Assembly (NCBI GenBank): GCA_027604665.1
Contig: JADGIZ010000473.1
Location: 1-13,137 of the forward strand
DNA from: Polyrhizophydium stewartii
Lineage: Eukaryota > Chytridiomycota > Chytridiomycetes > Rhizophydiales
DNA length: 13,137 nt
Direction of reading: 5' to 3'
Of the stretch, positions 8,926 through 13,137 are shown one piece after another (positions within the stretch are counted from its first letter, which is position 1; every line of letters begins with the position of its first letter). Below the pieces are notes generated by a model, which saw only the letters and a program-made list of their open reading frames with translations, was not told the origin of the DNA and did no database searches. The position numbers and the translations under genes are program-made.

Positions 8926-10847
8926 ATGAACCCGGCCAGCAAGCACGGCGCGGCGGCCGCGGCGCCGGCGCCGGCGCGGTCTGCGTCGCACGACCGCAGC
9001 AAAGCCGTGGTCGTGGATAGGGCGTTCCAGCGCCGCACGCTGCGCACCGTCGTTGTGGCTCTCCTCATCGACATCCTGGCCTTCACCATCATCCTGCCGC
9101 TGTTTCCCCGCCTGATCGCCCACTATGAGAGCGTCGACGGCAGCAACCCTGTGCGTAAGCGCCGAGTACCTGGCGGCGGAGGCGGCCGCCGATGCTGAGG
9201 ATGGGCATACCGGCCGGGCCAGAGCTTGCCTCGGGGACAGCCGCGCCCTGCCCGAAGAGGCCATGTCGGCCGACAGCCGCGCCAACTCGCAGGCCGTTGA
9301 CGTCACTGACGCCCTCCCCACGACGGCGCCCGTCCGCCGCGCCGATGCAGTCGTCCACCTACTACGCGGCTGCGCAGGGCGTCAAGGCCTTCCGAGAGCT
9401 GATCGGCGGCACGGGGTCTCGCCTCGACATTATCCTCTTTGGCGGCTTCCTGGGCTCCATGTTCTCGTTCTTGCAGTTTGTCAGCAGTCCGCTCATCGGC
9501 CGCCTCAGCGACAGATATGGCAGGCGCACTGTTCTGCTGATCAGCATGGTGCGCCGCACCGCCGCTCGCTACATCCATTGTGCTCATTCACACCGCGGTC
9601 GTGATGCGCTGACTCTCGTTGGCGTGGGCTCGCCATACCGCCAGCTCGGAAACGGCCTATCCATGCTTCTCTGGATCTTCTCGGGCTCGTTCTCTGTCTT
9701 TGTGCTCTCGCGGGTCGTCGGCGGCCTGACCGAGGGAAACGTGCAGATGTCCATCGCTATCATCTCCGATATTACGTCGGCCGCCGAGCGATCTCGTAAC
9801 TTGGTGAGGACGCATCGTTACCGCCAATGGCCCCGACAGCCGATCTTGTGCTGACTGCAAGGCGATGCGATACAAACGCATGCCACTCGGCAGGCGTGGG
9901 TCGGCATATCGTTTGCTCTCGGCTTCACCGTGGGGCCGCCGCTTGGCGCGTACTGCACCAAGTTTGATCTACAAGAGATGCTTCCGTCGCTGCCCGTCAA
10001 TCGCTACTCGAGCCCGGCGCTGTTTGCGTTCATCCTGATCGTCATTGAGACCATCTACTTGTTTCGGTATCTGCCAGAGACGAGTCGCTGCGTTCTCTCT
10101 GACGAAGTTTCCTCGACGGCACCCCCCCTCAAGGCGCAGACTAGCGAGGGCTCTCGGCCGCCTTTGCGCTCGCGAACGGCTCCTGAGCAGAGCGCACGCC
10201 GCCTGGCAGTGCTTTCTCTTGTTCATTTCGTATTCTTGTTTGCGTTCTCGGGCATGGAGTTCACTCTAACCTTCCTGACATACGACCGCTTCGACTTTTC
10301 GCACGGACAGCAAGGCCGGCTCCTCGCCTATATGGGCGTACTGTCGGCGCTGATCCAAGGCGCATACGTACGCCGCGTAGCGCACAAGCACGTTTCGGAG
10401 CAGACCATTGTTCTGCAAGGCATTGTCGCTTGTGCAGCAGGCCTCACGGTCATTGGCGCCCTTGCAACGAGCACCAGGATGCTTTATGTCGGCGCCACGC
10501 TCCTGGCTTTTACAAGCGGCACAGTTGTTAACTGCCTGACATCGCTGGCAAGTCTGGAGCACTCCTCAGCAACTTTGTCTGAGCCTGAGCCTGCAAATGC
10601 GGCCCAGGATAAATCGAGCAAGGGCCATTCACCGAGTGGCAATCTTGGCCATGCCCTCGGCAAGTTCCGCTCCATGGGCCAACTGGGCCGCTGCCTTGGG
10701 CCGCTGGCTGCGTGCAGCGGATACTGGATCATTGGCAGTACCAACGTTTACCTGGCTGCGTCCAGCGTCATGGCTGTTCTTGCACTCGCGGTGGTCATGG
10801 CCGTTCCTGGACCCGCACGTGCAGCGCGCAAGACCAAGGCAGACTGA
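8926..10847 (+). CDS. MFSD10: major facilitator superfamily transporter, MFSD10-like
   Basis: Exons 8926-9150, 9351-9548, 9645-9803 and 9894-10847 join to 512 codons including stop (511 residues), all at phase 0, with introns of 200, 96 and 90 bases. The first helix reads VVVALLIDILAFTIILPLFP, as in MFSD10/TETRAN. The MFS loop motif GRLSDRYGRR is at about residue 125. It is followed by SRVVGGLTEGNVQMS and ISFALGFTVGPPLGA, both characteristic of this family, and later by FSGMEFTLTFLT and QQGRLLAYMGV...QGAYVRR. Twelve helices are expected. Human MFSD10 is an organic-anion efflux protein of about 455 residues; the extra length here is a hydrophilic central loop and a Ser/Gly-rich insert before GKFRSMGQLGR. 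Substrate in this organism is unknown. Start chosen as the first ATG, shortly before helix 1. Confidence 0.88.
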
Positions 10848-10860
10848 CAACGGCTCGGGC

Positions 10861-10866
10861 AATAAA
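10861..10866 (+). terminator. AATAAA polyadenylation signal of MFSD10-like gene
   Basis: A perfect AATAAA lies 13 bases after the MFSD10-like stop codon and about 200 bases before the next start. Position and strand fit a cleavage and polyadenylation signal, though it is unusually near the stop codon. Confidence 0.5.
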
Positions 10867-11068
10867 GCATCGTTGCACAACCGGCCGCGGCTTGGCCAGG
10901 CGTTGGTCACTCGATGCACCTGCGTCGGGTCCCGTCGGAAGACGCAAGAGAACTTTACCGCCAGTCAGCTCTCCGACTCTCCGCTCGCGCCACCGCAAAC
11001 ACTCATCTCGCTGCCGCACTCTGCCCATTCACTCCTCCCCAAAGTCTGCCGCTTGAGTATCACGCAAC

Positions 11069-11839
11069 ATGCCACCAGCCTCGCCAAAGAAGGAGGGTGC
11101 CTCTGCCTCGAGCGCCCACTCGTGCTCGTGCGGCGGCGCTTGCAAGTGTGCTGCTCAAGGCAAGCCGTGCAAGTGCGACGGCACAAGTCGCAGCAGCCAG
11201 CCCGAGTCGCCTGGGAAGACGTCGTCTCCATCGTCTCCGAGCAAGGCCGCCAGCCCAGTCAAGGTCGCTCACACCTGCTCCTGCACCACCTCGTGCTCCT
11301 GCACTTCCGGCGGCAGCAAGCCATGCTCGTGTGGAGCAGACAAGGATGCGGCAAGTCCGTCGGGCAAGTCTCCAAGCCGCCCGGCAGTCCCGTCGTCAAC
11401 GTCGCTCGCTCCCGCCTGCTCGTGCGCAGGCAGCTGCAGCTGCACCGCACAGGGCAGACCGTGTTCATGCTCGTCCGGCAGCGCGAAGAGCCCCATCAAG
11501 CCTTCCTCGCCGACCGAGGTTGGATCTCCGACGGCCAAGACCGCGAGCTTGAAGCGCAAGCACACATGCTCGTGCGAGACGGACTGCGGCTGTACCCACG
11601 ATGGCGAAGAGCCGTGCAAGTGCTCTGCGGCTGGCGCAGACAGCGGAAGTAGTTCCAAGGCTCCAGAAAAGAAGGCCAAATCCGCGGCCAAGTCGCCCGC
11701 GGCCAAGTCGCCCGCGTCCAAGTCGCCTGCGTCTTCACCAATGACGACTCGCCGCAAAGCTGCCGAGCTCGCCCAGTCGTGCGGCTGCGGCAAGACATGC
11801 TCTTGCACTTCAGAGGGCAAAAAGTGCGCTTGCGCCTAG
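11069..11839 (+). CDS. metallothionein-like protein: five six-cysteine modules on Ser/Pro/Lys linkers
   Basis: A single uninterrupted 256-residue frame; its intron-rich neighbours make this stand out. All 30 cysteines lie in five modules at residues 19-36, 70-88, 117-134, 167-185 and 238-255. Each has the order CxC-x3-CxC-x(6-7)-CxC, for example CSCGGACKCAAQGKPCKC. Four modules contain a G-x(1-2)-P before the last CxC; the fifth has GKK. The 31-52 residue linkers have no cysteine, almost no bulky hydrophobics, and many SP, SPxK and KSPA motifs. The last linker includes KAKSAAKSPAAKSPASKSPA. CxC-rich, aromatic-free modules fit a metallothionein binding Cu(I), Zn or Cd; multi-module fungal metallothioneins are known in Cryptococcus. 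No signal peptide is seen. The S-P-K linkers resemble histone H1 tails, so binding to nucleic acid or phosphorylation is also possible. Metal binding is inferred, not shown. Confidence 0.78.
   Translation: MPPASPKKEGASASSAHSCSCGGACKCAAQGKPCKCDGTSRSSQPESPGKTSSPSSPSKAASPVKVAHTCSCTTSCSCTSGGSKPCSCGADKDAASPSGKSPSRPAVPSSTSLAPACSCAGSCSCTAQGRPCSCSSGSAKSPIKPSSPTEVGSPTAKTASLKRKHTCSCETDCGCTHDGEEPCKCSAAGADSGSSSKAPEKKAKSAAKSPAAKSPASKSPASSPMTTRRKAAELAQSCGCGKTCSCTSEGKKCACA
11687..11731 (+). repeat. three tandem 15-base units coding AKSPA/SKSPA
   Basis: Two identical 15-base copies (GCCAAGTCGCCCGCG) at 11687-11701 and 11702-11716 are followed by a third with two changes at 11717-11731. A partial copy precedes them. 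They code the KSPA repeats in the fourth linker of the cysteine-rich protein. Being a multiple of three bases, copy-number changes would keep the frame. Confidence 0.85.
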
Positions 11840-11947
11840 GGCCGCCCGCAAGCGCGCCATTGCCCGCGCGGCCCGTCACGGCGTGCCCTCAAGAGGCCGT
11901 CTGGTCGCAGATCGGCCAATAGGCGCCTTCGCTCACCGCAGCCAATC

Positions 11948-11976
11948 AGCAAAAATAACACACAAAAAAAAGATTT
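11948..11976 (+). promoter_or_regulatory. A-rich tract upstream of bL34m gene
   Basis: An A-rich stretch with a run of eight A stands out from GC-rich surroundings, 31 bases before the ATG at 12007 and about 110 bases after the cysteine-rich protein's stop. It could be a poly(dA) promoter element of the bL34m gene or part of the 3' end of the upstream gene. No exact AATAAA is present. Confidence 0.3.
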
Positions 11977-12006
11977 GCGGAAAGCGACACGAGAGTTGGC
12001 TCAAGA

Positions 12007-12631
12007 ATGCTCCTGCTCGCGGGCCTGCGTGCTGCACGGACCGTGTCTGCTGCCTGCGCCGCAGGCGTGCGGGCCACAACCAGCGCAGCCAAGGCAAATG
12101 CGCCTACTGGGGTCCGCACGCCCAATGCTGCGTTCGGCGCCGCACCGCTTTTCGCGGTGCGCCGACTCTGGTGAGGATCAGCACCGGCTTCGCGAGACGT
12201 CTCGCCTCGCTCGCTTCCCATGCACTTGTTAACGACGGATCGCCTCCCCGCGCTACCGCATGCAACCGACGCAGCACTGGACTTGGACGCCTCGGCGCCA
12301 CATGTTCACCCGCGTCTGCAGTCGCGAGGTGCGTGCCCGACTGTCAGCAGCCGCCGCCGACCGTCGGCTGGCACTTCATCCCTTTGACCGTCGATGCAGA
12401 ACCTCCTTTGGCCTTGTCGGGTCAGCACCATCAACGGCTTTTGCGGGTCTCGCGCGTGCCCCAGTCACGTCCGCCATGCAGGTGCGCTGTGCGACATACG
12501 GACAGGAGTATCAGCCAAGCACTCTCAAGCGCAAGCGCAAGTTTGGATTCCTGCGCCGTCTCAAGACACTCGGCGGCCGCAAGATCCTCAAGCGGCGCAT
12601 GCTCAAAGGCCGAAAGTGGCTCTCACACTGA
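12007..12631 (+). CDS. MRPL34: mitochondrial large-subunit ribosomal protein bL34m
   Basis: The C-terminus from [16 protein letters not shown] through [15 protein letters not shown] to KGRKWLSH is the whole conserved bL34 domain; yeast Mrpl34 also ends in LSH. bL34m binds rRNA in the mitochondrial large subunit. My preferred model has exons 12007-12170 and 12322-12631, giving 157 residues. It starts [19 protein letters not shown], a good import presequence, uses a GTGAGG donor and a CTGCAG acceptor, and leaves a 167-base gap to the previous gene, like the other gaps here. The simpler alternative is one exon from the in-frame ATG at 12302 (109 residues) or 12260 (123 residues), also Arg-rich and presequence-like. 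Splicing 12170 to the acceptor at 12399 is excluded because it makes a TGA. Domain identity is certain; the N-terminus is not. Confidence 0.9.
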
Positions 12632-12745
12632 TGCCTTGAACCGCACTGCAGTCCTGGCGCTATCGACGGCTCGGTTCGGCTTCCAGTAATCAAAATTAAA
12701 TGGTTATGGTAATCTGGCCCCTTGGCGACTCCACATCTTTCAAAG

Positions 12746-13123
12746 CAACTGTCTGGAAGTCACCGCGCGCTTATCGTCCCGTCGTACGAGCTGCATGGCT
12801 CGTGCTGGAAAAACCTCAAACGCGCGCTTGATCAGGCCCAGGTGCTGGCGGCGAAGATTGAGAACTTTGGCGGTTGTCTCCGTGTTAATGCAGCCAGGCA
12901 TCCCGGCCATGTCTGATCTTGATGCGATCTGGGCGTGGCAGTTGAGCGGCGGCGCGAATGGCGCACCGCGCCGGCAGGATCTGATCGAGCGGCCGAGATG
13001 GCGGCCGAAGCGGCGGAGCGGGCGGCCGCCTCGGCCGCCAAGTCGGCCCGCGCCAACCCGCAAAGCGGCGAGCGCGAGCCTTTCGCATCTTTCCGCCGCT
13101 TTTGGAAACCAGCAGCACCATGA
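12746..13123 (+). CDS. possible unknown protein, two visible exons, 5' end not found
   Basis: Candidate exons 12746-12872 and 12942-13123 join in frame across a 69-base GT...AG intron with CTGAT before the acceptor. The first reads SYELHGSCWKNLKRAL then DQAQVLAAKIENFG; the second is an Arg/Ala/Glu-rich probable helix (RAAEMAAEAAERAAASAAKS) ending FASFRRFWKPAAP and TGA. No in-frame ATG exists in exon 1. The ATG at 12700 (MVM) followed by a 37-base intron to 12746 keeps the frame, but that intron would be very short. I recognise no family. Alanine-rich peptides arise easily in GC-rich sequence, so this may be spurious; a different frame from ATG 12914 runs off the window edge. Confidence 0.3.
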
Positions 13124-13137
13124 CCAACACCTCTGAC

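Noticed and set aside
10597..11652. 351-codon plus-strand frame spanning the MFSD10 end and the cysteine-rich gene
   Set aside because: It crosses two well-supported genes in a different frame, and its peptide is Arg/Leu-rich without motifs.
13120..13137. ATG in good context overlapping the TGA at 13121-13123
   Set aside because: It resembles a bacterial ATGA stop-start overlap, but this is a nuclear genome and only six codons are visible, so no gene call is possible.
1..13137. tRNA, rRNA, CRISPR array or transposon
   Set aside because: No tRNA T-loop/acceptor pattern, no spaced repeats and no transposase or reverse transcriptase motifs were seen on either strand by eye.

Overview
The window reads as nuclear DNA of a GC-rich, intron-dense fungus. 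I can rebuild seven protein genes and one doubtful one. The coding regions are split by many short introns, mostly 55-100 bases and three of 150-200, with GT...AG ends and a CTGAC/CTGAT-like branch site shortly before the acceptor. The gene set is mitochondrial (cytochrome c1, ribosomal protein bL34m), ciliary (CFAP418), FAM72, two transporters and a metallothionein-like protein. CFAP418 is normally kept by organisms that build cilia or flagella. A small-intron, compact fungal-style genome that keeps it points to a zoosporic (chytrid-like) fungus. That is an inference; I cannot name the species.

Layout. 1-391: start of the window, opening with ten C; the 5' part of cytochrome c1 cannot be read cleanly here. 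392-1308 (+): cytochrome c1, four visible exons. 1509-2402 (+): CFAP418 orthologue, four exons. 2546-3765 (-): FAM72 family protein, three exons, tail to tail with CFAP418. 3766-4815: about 1 kb between divergent genes, no convincing gene, with a G-rich repeat patch and a TATA-like box. 4816(?)-8770 (+): half-size ABCA-type ABC transporter, ten exons, start uncertain. 8926-10847 (+): MFSD10-like major facilitator, four exons. 11069-11839 (+): intronless metallothionein-like protein with five six-cysteine modules on Ser/Pro/Lys linkers. 12007-12631 (+): mitochondrial ribosomal protein bL34m, probably two exons. 12746-13123 (+): possible unknown gene rich in Ala/Glu helix.

The genes do not form one pathway; this is ordinary eukaryotic single-gene organisation with gaps of about 140-220 bases. 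No mobile element, tRNA, rRNA or CRISPR array was seen. The most distinctive item is the five-bead cysteine-rich protein at 11069-11839. The exon joins were worked out by hand from reading frame, splice signals and family similarity; for each complete gene model the exon lengths add up to a whole number of codons.
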